From Siphonodentalium dalli (taxonomy: Eukaryota > Mollusca > Scaphopoda > Gadilida > Siphonodentaliidae), in contig CP136064.1 in the NCBI GenBank assembly GCA_032622095.1, forward strand, positions 261,869,863 to 261,933,862: a stretch of DNA of 64,000 bases, given 5' to 3'. This document shows, piece after piece, positions 1 through 12,300 of this stretch; positions within the stretch are counted from its first letter, which is position 1, and the number at the start of each line of letters is the position of its first letter. Under the pieces are notes generated by a model. It made no database searches, was not told where the DNA came from, and saw only the letters and a list, made by a program, of their open reading frames with translations. Both the position numbers and the translations under genes were made by a program.

Positions 1-212
1 TACCTATATACGAGCGCCTGCGGCGCATAAGATACTATGTGTGGCGGGATGGGATGGTGGGTGGGTACTACCTATATACGAGCGCCTGCGGCGCATAAGA
101 TACTATGGGTGGCGGGATGGGGTGGTGGGTGGGTACTACCTATATACGAGCGCCTGCGGTGCATAAGATACTATGGGTGGCGGGATGGGATGGTGGGTGG
201 GTACTACCTATA
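1..212. repeat. 68-bp tandem repeat, about 3 copies
   Basis: TACCTATATACGAGCGCCTG recurs at 1, 69, 137 and (partly) 205. Continues beyond the left edge of the window. Confidence 0.95.
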
Positions 213-620
213 TAAGAAGTTATATTACGCGCGCCGCGTGTATACTAATGTACAAATTCTTGTTTCGCCTTGGCGCTGCCATAGCGCTCGGTGTTCTATT
301 TATAGAATGTTAATTATTGGGACACATTAAAAGTTGTAGTGCTACCCCGAGATAGAGCTGTAGTGCGACCCCGAGGCCGAGCCCGCTAAAAGGTGTAGTT
401 TACATTATGTCAATAAAGTTGATTTTTGGTTTGTGATAAGCTATGCCAATTACAAATAACAGAAATGAAAAAGATTTATAAAAAGATCTATAATTACAAT
501 CATAGGTATATAATATATGATCTTGAGCGCGTTACCATTTCTGACTACGGTTTTCCTGTTCTCACTTATCCGGCAGGTATGTGTGAATGCATAAGTGTGG
601 GCAGGTTTTAGTATGTTTGT
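213..620 (+). repeat. Interspersed repeat family A, copy 1
   Basis: Shares GGCCGAG-CC-GTAAAAGGTGTAGTT-like sequence and a downstream block (ataatatatgatcttgagcg) with 24356-24700 (same strand) and 53435-53830 (opposite strand). Non-coding; family not recognised. Confidence 0.7.
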
Positions 621-1109
621 ACAATGCGTAACTAGTGATCCCATAGACACAATCAGTGTTTGATTCAGCAAAGTGTAGCCCAAACTGACACATGTAAATG
701 GGCAATAACTCTATGTCACGATATGACATCTGGTCACTGAAAACATATCAAGTGACTGATCAATAACCAGAGATCATCATATTCTCACGCTAAAATATAA
801 ATTGCAGAGGCTCCCAAAGACAGATCAAATCAAAATGGCAAACGCTCAAGTACATATTAACTTCATTCCTAATCATCGCGGTGGTAAATATCTCGTCTTT
901 AACCACTATAATTAAGTTCTGTGCTGTCTCAAAGAAACGACAGCGTACATTGGCGACGCTGTTCAAAGACCTCCGGTGATACTGTTAACACCAAGAACCA
1001 CATTGTCACGTCATACAAAAGCCAACATAACCAAACTCATACCATGCCCAAGTTGCTGCTGACACCATCCTCATAGAGCTTAAAACCCTAGTTCGACATA
1101 AAACCAGAC

Positions 1110-2800
1110 CAGTCGCTCAGGGGGGTAGTACACAATTTGCAGGAAGGTATGCCGTTTTTTTTGCATCTGGCATTTTCGGGGACCCGCCACCCCCCAAACC
1201 TGCAAAAAAAACCACCCCACAAATTTCACTAAAATTGGTCTAAAATCGCATAAAACTCTACTGATATCACTCATGTGATCTCAGTTAGTTCAAATAACAG
1301 TTTAACCTGTTTCAGAAGCTGTTTTAATTGAAAAACAATGTTTTATAAATTGCTGATTATCTGTAAACCTAGGTCATTGTGCAGAATACACAAAATTTCA
1401 TAATTTCTAACTATTTCCTGATTAGTCTATCAACCAGCCCATTATCTAACATATTACATACCTCTTGTTTTAGTCTACTGGAGCAACTTACTTCTATTAT
1501 ACTAAACTAGCTTTGGGAGCCTATATTCAGCATCGGAGATACCTGTGGCCCCCTTTGTGGGACTTCGCAAACATTTTGATCTGAGACAGAGCCTTCATTT
1601 AGCGGCGGCCCCTTTGTGCGCTTCAAGCACATTTGGTCATTGAAACATTTTGATATATATATATATTGTTTTAATATATTTTTTTCAAAGATTGAATTCC
1701 TTGCTGAATTTGACAAAACCAATTTAATTTTATTTTTTTTTAATTAAAATTTTTGAAAAACTAACATCATTAGAACATCCGCCATGGTACCCAGAGTCAC
1801 CACACCGAATTTGGTTGAACTCGGTCCAGAAGGGTCTGAGAGAAAAACCCGGACAGTTCTTACTCGTTTATATATATACAGATGACAAGCAGTCACAGCA
1901 CTATATAATATATATATGATAGAGATCATCTGATGACATGCAAATAATTTACTGATTGGCTTGATGCACTGATGACAGATATATTCTACCCATTGATAGT
2001 CACATTAATGTTTGAGACAGTTGCTCGCTCTTTTTACATGCACACAATGATCAAGGCATTAGTTACACCAGGACAAGTGTACTTATATATGCAAACTTAG
2101 GTCAATGTTCAGGATACACACAATTCCATTATTTCTAACCATTTCCCTATTAGTATGTCAACCAGCCCATTATCTATCATTATGCCTTAACACTTTTGTT
2201 AGTCTACTGGAGCAACCTCTATTATAATAAATGACAAACAGTCACTATGTCAGACTTGGTTATTTTAGGTGTTGTGAGAGTAACCGATCATATGAGTTGA
2301 TAGACAAGTAAATATTTCATTGATTGGCTTGATGCACTGATGAACGGTGTGATGACAGTTATATTCTAGCCATTGATAGTCACATTAATGTTTGAGACAG
2401 TTGCTCGCTCTTTTTCCATGCACACAATGATCATGGCTTTAGTTACATCAAGACAAGTTTATTTATTTCAGTTTTCATTTCTCGAATCTACTTTCCGAAG
2501 GGTGTCGGGAAGGAATTGTTTTCAACCCACCGCCCCATATGCAACATGCCATATAGCTCAATGTCATCTCTACTAAGGCCCATATGAGGCCCAGTAACAT
2601 AAATATGGGGTTTTTGCAGTTATAAATTCTTATAATATGTTTTAAACTGTTACGAATGTCATATAAGGGCACAAAAGGTCTTTAGTAAAAAAAATTGCAT
2701 GAGGGTGTAAAAAACGCGTTTTTTTCCCTTTGGGCCACCCACCACCCCGGCATACCTTCCTGCACATTTTGTACTACCCCCCCCCCCCCCTGAGTCACTG
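1110..2800. mobile_element. 1.7-kb element with ~45-bp terminal inverted repeats, non-coding
   Basis: Left end CAGTCGCTCAGGGGGGTAGT is inverted at the right end (ACTACCCC...CTGAGTCACTG), followed on both sides by the inverted GCAGGAAGGTATGCCG. Inside, two blocks recur directly: 1358-1510 with 2088-2235, and 1955-2085 with 2322-2460. No transposase frame and no clear target duplication were seen, so the class is unknown. Confidence 0.6.
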
Positions 2801-2837
2801 CTATTTAAAAGGGAGAAATATCTAGTTACCTTTCCTG

Positions 2838-2996
2838 GTAGACGACATCAGCGACGCCTGGTTCGAAGTAACAGCAGGTAGTGACATTGACAAATTCACC
2901 GACTATGTAACATCATACTGGGTGGACGTCGACCTTGGCTGGCAGACATGGATCCACTTAAATTCATCAAAAAAGTACAGGCGTATCATGAATTGA
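2838..2996 (+). pseudogene. Possible decayed transposase fragment
   Basis: A 53-codon open stretch ending in TGA begins VDDISDAWFEV and has the look of a degenerate MULE/FLYWCH-type protein segment ('VD-I--AW--V...Y--W'). This is pattern memory only. It sits just outside the inverted-repeat element and has no open continuation. Confidence 0.25.
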
Positions 2997-3869
2997 TCAT
3001 ACTACAAGTAAGCAACGATGGCCTGTCAGGTCACAACAGAGAACATATAGGAGCGTTTACAGAGGGTTTACAGAAAAGGGCAGTTTGGAAAGCTAGCATA
3101 TTTAGATTCTGTCGGATATTTATCTGGCTATTGAAAGCTTTTTCCAAAAACGTTTTCGCAGAATTGACGAATACGAGTCAGTTTATGAGACAATCGTGTT
3201 TGCCATTCAAAGTAAGGGACTACTAATTAGTTGTTATCAGGTCATAATAATAAACAAAGCTAGTTAATTGCCCCCCCCCCCCCTCAATGCTCTGTGTTTC
3301 GCAAGATTCTCGTGTTTCACGACGACCAATGATTTTATTACCACTAATCCAAATTAAGGCCCCCGTGGTAATCACAATTTAAGGACATAATATCATCAGA
3401 TCATAGTAATCTCCCACAGTGACGAGCTGAGAAACGATCGCGAACTTATTAATACATGATATTTGTGATTTTCATTGAAAAATCCAAAACCGTAATCGTA
3501 AAAACGGATAGGGAAAAACGACAACGAATAGAAAGAAATTATGGTGACATAGTACCCTATAATATTCGTAATAACTATATGTTGCCGTATGCGAAGGGTG
3601 TCTATTACTTCATACTCGATCGAATTAACGAACACAAGTGATAATAACCCCTGATATCTTGTCTTCAAAGTGAATTACAATAAGGATGCTTGTATTATCA
3701 GTGAGACTATCGCAGTTAAAAGTGCTATCCGGAAACGATGTCAAACGATATCAATTGGTTATTGGCGACATATGTCTGAAGTGTTCTTTTTCCAAAAACT
3801 GTTGTGTGGGAAATTCGAGTTAGAAATTGTCCGTCACGTATCCCTGTATTAATCACTGGTTAGGTGGTC

Positions 3870-3985
3870 CTGCTAAGTTGCTATGATGTTCGTGGGTCCT
3901 GCTAATTTGCTATGATGTTGGTGTGTCCCGCTGACTTGCTATGATGCTGGTGGGTCCTGTTGAATTGCTATGATGTTGGTCAGCA
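3870..3985 (+). repeat. Degenerate ~30-bp minisatellite, 4 copies
   Basis: Units such as GGTCCTGCTAATTTGCTATG. It is the reverse complement of the core of the 56-bp array at 42982-43600, and both arrays abut a copy of the same ~410-bp repeat. Confidence 0.85.
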
Positions 3986-4400
3986 TGGCATAAACAGTAT
4001 GCTATTGTTAATTTTTTCCCTTTGTTATGTAAACAAAAGCAAAAAAGTTACGTTACCTGGCTTTTGTTTAGATCCGGATATGGTAAACATAAAGAGCGTT
4101 ATTTTTTACTGTTTTCCTGATATGGAAATAATAAAGAGTGTTTATATCATTTGTGTGTGATTAACCAATAGAATTGCGCTGTGTTATGTAAACAGAAGCA
4201 CAACTTCTGTAACACGAACAGACTCTTGTTTACGTACACCATCGTACGTCTTGGCGACAATATACTATTTACGCGCCGATTATGTTTGGCATAAGAACAA
4301 AACTATATATTTTTTAATATTCCTTATGTTGGTGGACTTTTTGAACAAATATGAATATTTATGCACGAACGCCGCCCGTGCCTTTAATTATAATTGTCGT
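3985..4400 (+). mobile_element. Repeat family P, copy 1 (pearl-like, minisatellite-associated)
   Basis: About 410 bp shared with 42566-42975 in the same orientation (for example GATCCGGATATGGTAAACAT and ACGTTACCTGGCTTTTGTTT). The arrangement 'unique flank plus tandem core' resembles the bivalve pearl/Helentron-associated non-autonomous elements; that class assignment is inferred. Confidence 0.6.
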
Positions 4401-4714
4401 TATTGTTTCATAAAATTGTGGTGTTCATGTGACTTAAAGGGACACGAGGTACTCGCATGCAGTGGGTAAATCAAACTCGTGAATACATGCAAGATTTACC
4501 TCCCTTGATGACTCGGTAAGACCGCTGCTACTGGCGACATTTTACCCACATTTTGTGGACTTACGCGATATTAAGAGAGAGATTAAGCGAATAAAACAAC
4601 ATGTTGACCTTATTATAAGTTCACAAAATATCGAACAAATTTCGCACCTTACGAAAAGTCCCACTGCGGATGGACTTGAGATGATCAAGTCTGAGTTTAG
4701 TGTGTCTGTCATTT

Positions 4715-5488
4715 GCAGAATGAGGTCCCCAGAGGGTGAATTTAGTGATGCTACCACGCATAGCGGGCTAGCATCACCAAATTCACCCTCTGGGAACCTC
4801 ATTCTGCTGAGGTGTAAGCAGAATGAGGTCCCCAGAGGGTGAATTTGGTGATGCTAGCCCGCTTTGCGGGGTAGCATCACTAAATTCACCCTCTGGGGAC
4901 CTCATTCTGCAAATGACAGACACACTATTTCAAGTGACACCATTCCTGAATACATATAGTGTGTCAGTCATTTGCAGAATGAGGTAGCCAGAGGGTGAAT
5001 TTAGTGGCGCTATTCCGCATAGCGAGCTAGCATCACCAAATTCACACTCTGGGGACCTCATTCTGTATGGTCTCATCTGCTATAGGAGACATACCCAGAT
5101 TGAAGTTCCCAAACCGTGAATATTATAATGTACATCCATTGGGAACCTCGATGTGTTGTTTTGTTGCAGAGAAGATGAGGCCTGAGCAGAATGAGGTCCC
5201 AGAGGGTGAATTTGGTGATGCTAGGCCAATGTGCGGGGTAGCGTCACCAAATTCACCTTCTGGAGACATCATTCTGCAAATGTCAGGCACACTATTTCAA
5301 GGCTTGTGGATATAGAGAAAAGTAAAAACGAAACAGAATCTAAGGTTCTATAGAAATTTGATAATATAGAAACTTTCCAGAGAATATGACGCCTAAGCAG
5401 AATATGGTCCCTAGAGGGTGAATTTGGTGATGCTAGCTCTCTATTCGGGACAGCGTCACCAAATTCACCCTCTGGGGACCTCATCTGC
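4715..5488. repeat. Cluster of five ~92-bp hairpins
   Basis: Near-perfect palindromes at 4715-4807, 4818-4910, 4974-5066, 5186-5277 and 5397-5488. Each is GCAGAATGAGGTCCCCAGAG... meeting its reverse complement around a short GC loop. Short linkers (TGTGTCTGTCATTT and similar) are also shared. Arms read open on both strands (SPEGEFGDA), which is a palindrome artefact. Two remnants lie at 22305-22370 and 22500-22550. Confidence 0.95.
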
Positions 5489-5671
5489 AAATTACAGACG
5501 CGCTATAATCAGGCTTGGAGATGATGAGAGATATCATTTGAATAAAGAAGAAATTATTTCATAATAAAAGGCTTGCGATATTCCCTAAGGCTGTGTGGTC
5601 TCCAGTCGTTGACATTGGTTACCGCAAAAGGCAAATAATATAATACATACATGTATATACAAGTCATATAC

Positions 5672-7290
5672 TATTCGTGAACGATTTACAGTGCTTTTTG
5701 AATGATTGTGTTATAGACAACCTGAATTTTATAAACGAAACATATTTTGAGCATTTAGGATGTTACATCGATATACTGTGCCTATTATATGCGGACGACA
5801 CTGTCATTTTATCGGATTCAGAGGATAATATGAACCGCGAACTTTTAGCCTTCGCTGATTACGCTGAAGCTTGGAAACTTGAGGTGAACATTAATAAGAC
5901 CAAAACAATCATCTTCGCGAACAAGTTACCAAGAAATTTTCCTGTGTTCACATACACAGGGCAGGAAATACAAATTGTAAAAGAATTCAGATATCTTGGG
6001 ATTAAATTTTTCTACAATGGGAGATTTTGTCAGTCCATAAAGTGTACCACAAATACTGCGACAAAGGCAATGTATGGTTTATTGAACAAAATTCGCAAAC
6101 TCAAGTTACCTATCGATATTTCGCTGAAACTATTCGATTGTATGATTCTGCAAATTATGCTATACGGAAGTGAGGTCTGGTGTTTCGAAAGAATACAGGC
6201 CCTAGAGACGCTCCACCTTAAGTTCTGTAAAATTATAACGTCAATGAAATCGAGTACACCTAACTATATTGTATATGCAGAACTTGGAAGGCACCCGATA
6301 TCAATAGAAATAAAATATAGAGCACTATCGTATTGGTCAAAGCTAGTGAGTCATGATGGGTCAGAACTAGCAAAGAACATATTTCTTTTATTGAGGTATG
6401 TACATGAAGACAATATCGTATTAAAAGACAAGATCAAATGGATTAGCTTTGTGGAAGGGATTCTTCACGAAGTAAACATGGACCACATTTGGTCAAGTCA
6501 GTCATCGCTAAGCAGAACAGCGTTAAGATACATAAAAAGTCAACTGATTGAAAATTATGAACGTAATCTTTTTGACAGTCTGAAGTCGTCCTCATCTACC
6601 AGAGCAATATTCTACAGCAACATTAAGGACTCGATAAAAATGAATCGATATCTAGTATATTTGCCAGCCCATTTATCTAACTTCTTACTGAAAATACGAA
6701 CATCAAACTATAAATTACCAGTTGAAAAGAATAGATGGACGAAAGGAAAAGATAATAATGATTTAAACTGTGTTTTGTGCAGCAATAGCCCATGTGATTT
6801 TTATGATCATATGCCAAGAGCTAAAAAACTTACGTGAATTATATATTCCAAAATATTATTGGGATAAACCAAACCGAAATAAATTCCATGGACTACTTTC
6901 TCTTGAAAACATGAGCGTTCTGAAAAGACTGAGCATATTTATTAAATTGGCATTGAAAAAGATTTCTTAAATATAATATTATATACACAGATGAAATATA
7001 TATACATGTATGTTTGTATGTGTATATATATATATATCTGTGTGTGTAATGCGACACATCCATAAATTGGGAATTGCATACTTATGCAAGGTAATTGTTA
7101 ATGAATCTTATGTATAAGTGCTGTGTACAGTTATTGTATTATGGTGGATTTGTTACGAAAATATGATAATGATAATTGTTAACGTATAAATTGTTTGTAT
7201 AAACTGTTTCTGTGTATATATGTATATATATGTTTTGGCTATGTTCCAACTTAAATGTTGGCTTTGCAAATAAACAATCAATCAACATTA
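5672..7290 (+). pseudogene. 5'-truncated LINE reverse transcriptase
   Basis: Non-LTR retrotransposon fragment beginning inside the reverse transcriptase palm. LLYADDTVIL supplies the catalytic YADD at about residue 38 of the 386-residue open frame 5677-6837. It continues through the thumb (KEFRYLGIKF) to a C-terminal region with a CVLC half of a zinc-binding motif. A frameshift near 6795 moves the rest (CQELKNLRELYIPKYYWDKP) into another frame ending at 6970. The 3' end has AATAAA and a CAATCAATCAAC tail near 7270-7287. There is no ATG in this context; the frame opens with GTG. Family is jockey/I/L2-like, not resolved. Confidence 0.88.
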
Positions 7291-9157
7291 TGGCGTCATA
7301 TATGGCGCAGTAGTCGTGTGGGGGTTAATGTTCACATATTCAAATCGGTTAACGACAAAATTCACGAGCACAAACAGATTAATATCATCCGATAATTGCA
7401 CAGTTCACCATTCCAAGAAAAATAGTTTAATTGAACAGTAAAATTATATTTCGTAACAATTGTAGCATTGTTGTTGGGCATGCACAGAACCTTGAATCAT
7501 GGCGAGAACTGGTTGCCAGCTGATTGGTTGTATATATTTTCTGCGGCACTGTTCAATACTGTTTATAAATAAAGCCATTGATAGAGTGGGGGCTGCAGAA
7601 TAACCGCGTTTTGTTAGCTGTATTAACAGATACTTAATGCAATGCGCATTCAAAATGGAATCGTGTGTTGCGGTAACATGGTGCTAATACTTTCTTTTAT
7701 TTACAGTTAATAATGCAACAAAAAAAATCGCAAACTTTACGAAAAGGGAATACATGAGTGCCCACTTTGCACCTTAAAATCGGTTATACGGGTGTACATG
7801 TTTTTCATAGGCCTCAGTACAGACGTTTTAGTGTATACTATTTACAATACAATACCCAGGTCCACAATTGTATTTAAATCTGAAAGATTGACATTTGCGG
7901 AAAATTGTATGTAAAACATAATATCCGACCGGCAGGGAATTCGCCTTTCAGTGTTTTCGTAACTAGTGTCAAAAGCGCACTAAAACATAATGTCAAAATT
8001 TAGATCATACCACATAATTCAAACTTCACTACAAAGTGTTAGGTCCTATTCCAAAGGCTTTTTACCTATAACAGATCATATGGAAGAGGCGTGATGCATT
8101 TGTTATACTAAAAATACACAGGGCTATTGACCAATCAGGGCCCAGTGTCTATTTTCTTCTCTCATATAATTTCCTCCCACATCCGCTAGATGTCACTCCT
8201 TACCATCTTTACACCAGTTAACCAATGTCTGTACACGTATACATAATAACGCATGTTAACCCCTACACGAGTTTGGCGTCAACTCTGAATTCATATTGCT
8301 GTTATAGTGACCGGACTCTCTTCTATATACGTACAACATATTATTTATCACATAATTAGCCCACAAACCCGGCCCATGTGTGTTAGTAAGACACGCCGTG
8401 CAAAGACATAAGAGGTTAGCGCAACGATGTCGATGGCAATGCCGGAACTTTATTATTATGTTAATTAAAATATAATTATCATATTCGTGTGTTGGGTTAT
8501 TTAGTGCTGACTGTGAGATCAACATGGGCGATAAAGGTGGTTGAACAATTTTGTCAACGTGAAGAGGCACATTTAAAATGGCACTATCTTTTTTCTTGAA
8601 TGTGTCTTCCTCCTTGGTTGTGATAAGGAAATCAATATTAATGTTTTAACCCCAGCCGTTTTGAGATCTTTTTTCCTTGCTAAAATGTGATTATGTGATA
8701 AAATGGATCTCGAATTCATCACAATTATTTACGAAATTCGTGAACTTCGTCAACTAAATTCGTTAAAGCTCGGCTCGATCGAATTTAGTGCACGCGCTCG
8801 GTCAATAAATTTCGTATAGAATTACGACTCATTAGAGATCCTCTATTTGTTACATGCACCTGTCATACACATATATTATCCAACGGAGACCCCTCTGCCA
8901 GAGCGGATTATCGGTGTATATGGGGAATTATCATGCTGACGAAGATGACTCTGAGCCGACACGAAAGCTCAGTGCAAGTTCGCTTGTACAATACTGCGTA
9001 TATGTTAACCAACTTCGGGCATTAATAGCAGCAGTGTGTACATGTGTTTATGGAGCTGCATATTGTGATCACCGGAATGTGATAAAGGGATGAACGCCGA
9101 ATATTGCGAGACAAGGAACAACTCGTCATTTGATATAATATAATATTTAGAAGAAAG
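7291..9157. other. No gene seen; includes the presumed 3' UTR of the transporter
   Basis: AT-rich sequence without convincing coding frames. The 3' UTR would occupy 9157 down to about 8430. Confidence 0.5.
8449..8454 (-). promoter_or_regulatory. Candidate polyadenylation signal of the transporter
   Basis: AATAAA on the minus strand, about 700 nt beyond the stop codon at 9158. It is the first such hexamer I find downstream, with no other support. Confidence 0.3.
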
Positions 9158-9304
9158 CTATGAGTTGGTTGGTAATGCATCGGCGTCAGCATCATTGTGG
9201 GTAGCGAGTGTTACGGCCGTGTAATCGGGTCGCTCGCTACCTGGCTGCTCAAGCTCTATAACATTTCTGTTTTGAAGCTTCTGTTTCTCCGTGATCGCTC
9301 GAAC
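9158..9304 (-). CDS. SMCT-like transporter, exon 13 (C-terminus and stop)
   Basis: 147 nt: 48 residues and TAG at 9158-9160. Hydrophilic tail beginning VRAITEKQKLQNRNVIELE and ending DADADALPTNS. Vertebrate SMCT1 ends in a PDZ-binding TRL; here the last residues are TNS, so a classical hydrophobic PDZ C-terminus is absent. Acceptor TTTTGCTTGCAG. It is separated from exon 12 by a 10.8-kb intron holding a LINE, a foldback and the satellite. Confidence 0.83.
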   Translation of the reverse strand, partial: VRAITEKQKLQNRNVIELEQPGSERPDYTAVTLATHNDADADALPTNS

Positions 9305-12300
9305 CTGCAAGCAAAATGCACATTACAATAGACACCTTTCGCGAAATTAAATAGTACTGGTAATAATTACGAATAGGGTACTACGTCACTAGAATTTGTG
9401 TTCTTTCTATCAGTTGTCGTTTTTCCACACCCGTAGTTACGATCATCGTTTTGTGTTGTCAACAATGGTCACAAATACATCATATAGTAATGTGTTCGGG
9501 GTCATACAATCTGGTTCTCAATGTGGAGTTGACTCTGAGATGGTGTCGGACATGTGTCCTTAATTCCTATCTCTTAGTTAATCAAATCATTCGCCGAGAA
9601 ACACGATACTATTGCGAAACAGAAAGCGCTAAGATAGCATAGATGCATTGAATCTTAATCTTGAATCAATTGCTAAATCTAATGGACACATTTGGGTAGC
9701 CGGGGACTTCAACTTCCCTAATCTCGATTGGGACAAGGAAAATATACCCAAAATAAGAAGCAAGTGTCCCAACCTAAAGCTCTATGAAGAATTTATCGAC
9801 CTACTTGACGATTTCACACTAACACAAGTAGTCAGAGGGAAAACCAGAGACAAAAACACTCTAGACCTGGTCTTAACATCAGATCCCGCACACATACAAA
9901 CAATCAACATAAATTCAGGAGTATCCGACCACGATATTGTATGCATAACAGCAAATCTAAAACCATCAATCACTAAAGCATCACCTAGAACAGTATATCT
10001 ATACTCCAAAGCAGACTGGGAGAGCTTCAGGGAATACATCCGCACTAACTTTGCCACCATCTTTTGCTCCAAGATATCAGTAGAGGAAATATGGACCCAG
10101 TTTAAACACCACATTGAAATAGGTACCTCAAAATTTGTCCCTAAGAAAAACATTAAAACCAAAACACCTCTAGCCTGGATCAACAAACGTATCAAGCGCA
10201 TTATCAAAAGGAGGGACCACTTATACCAACAGATGAAAAGATCAGTCAGCCCAGTAATTAAACAAAAGCACAGGGCCATGAAATGTCTAGCTAAGAAAGA
10301 AATTAAGCTGGCATATGACAAACACCTCAGCACCATCCTTGAAGTTGCCAATGAAAACTCACGTGACGACTCTCAAAACAACAACTACCGACCAATTACT
10401 AAGAGTCTGTTCTCATTCATTAAGAATACCCGACAGTCTCAGAGCAGCGTTGGGCCCATAAAAGACCCAGCAGGTAAAATACAAACAAACAATATAGACA
10501 AAGCAAATACCCTAAATAATCAATTTCAGTCAGTCTTCTCACCCAGGAACCCTCTCACTCTGTCACAATTCTCCCTAGCCTCCATCAGGGGCCATTTCAG
10601 TGAAACCTTTGTGACCACCAACAACTTTGGATATCCCAACATGGAAAACATAGAGGTATCAGAGGAAGGAGTCCTTAAACTCCTATCAAATCTTAAAATA
10701 AATAAAGCAGCTGGGCCAGACAATATTAAACCAATTATTCTGAAACAACTCCGATACGAAATTGCCCCCCTTCTTACCAATCTTATTCAAAAGACCTTGA
10801 AGGAAGGTGTCCTCCCACAGGACTGGACAAAGGGTAATGTGGTTCCTGTATACAAGAAGGGTGATAAAACAAACCCGGCAAATTATAGACCGATCACCCT
10901 CACCTGTATCATCTGCAAACTAACTGAGCACATCATCGCATCCAACATCACGAAGCATCTAAAAAAGAATAAGATCCTCTCTGATCTGCAGAATGGCTTC
11001 AGGGAAAGAAAATCATGTGAAACACAACTCGTGCAACTAGCTGATGATCTTTTGAGACGCCTTGCTGCAAGACAGCAGACTGATCTTATCTTGCTTGATT
11101 TCAGTAAAGCCTTTGACAAGGTAAACCATGGCAAATTGCTCTATAAACTTGATCATTACGGCATTGGTGGAACCACATTAGACTGGATCAGAGCCTTTCT
11201 CAACAACAGAACCCAAGTTGTTGTCCTGGAGGGGGATGCCTCCTCTGAAGTCTCAGTGACATCTGGGGTACCCCAGGGCTCTATCCTGGGGCCCCTGATG
11301 TTCCTGGTGTACATAAATGATTTACCAAACCACATAACTGCTCAAACACGCTTATTTGCTGATGACACCGCACTATACATGACAATAACAAACTCAAAGG
11401 ACTGCGAACAATTACAAAATGACCTAAACAAACTACAGACATGGGAGCAAAATTGGGATATGGCCTTCAACCCCTCAAAATGCCAAGTCCTCACAGTCAG
11501 CCGCAAAGCAAAACCCATAATTTGGGACTACATCCTACACTCCCAAATACTTGATCATGTCAATAACGCGCGATATTTGGGAATCGACTTCACAAACAAT
11601 CTCTCATTTAATGCCCACATACAACGAACAACTCTAAGTGCAAATCAGTCCCTGGGATTCTTAAAAAGGAATATCAAAACACAAAATAAAGCACTCAAGA
11701 AAGCAGCCTATCAGGCCATGGTTAGACAAAAGTTAGAGTATGCCGCTGCAATTTGGTCCCCTCATACCTCAGAAAACATAACTAAAATTGAACGAGTACA
11801 AAATCGGGCCATCCGTTGGATTTTTAATGACTATTCAAGATTCTCAAGTTTGTCAAAAATGAGGACAGAATTAGAACTGAAACCCCTTGAGGACAGAAGA
11901 ACCATCTCAAAATTATCCCTCTTCAGTAAAATAGTCCATAATCACGTAGATATTACAATCCCAGATTACCTTCAGAAACCACTCAGACACAGCAGATATA
12001 GCAACGCTGACACTTATCGTCGAATTCATACTGGGCCAAACTATTTTAGACATTCATTCTTCCCATCAACTGCTATACTCTGGAACCAACTCCCGCCTGA
12101 TCTGATCAAGCTCTCTGACCCTGACCAGTTCAGGAGGAGAGCTTATCAGCTACAACCATGAACCTGACAGCAACCTTTGTTTTTAAAATGCTTTTATCTG
12201 TACATATTCTTTTAACTGACAAACTTGTCACCCTATCACTCTATTCTCCACTAACTTGCACTGACTGCGCCTGGTGATAACACCCACATACGGGGGTCTA

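Noticed and set aside
4542-5490. Frames with SPEGEFGDA / ASPNSPSGD motifs as a repeated peptide gene
   Set aside because: The motif appears on both strands because the DNA is palindromic; no start, splice or composition evidence.
9782-11134. Minus-strand frames opposite the LINE ORF
   Set aside because: Antisense shadows of the reverse transcriptase reading frame.
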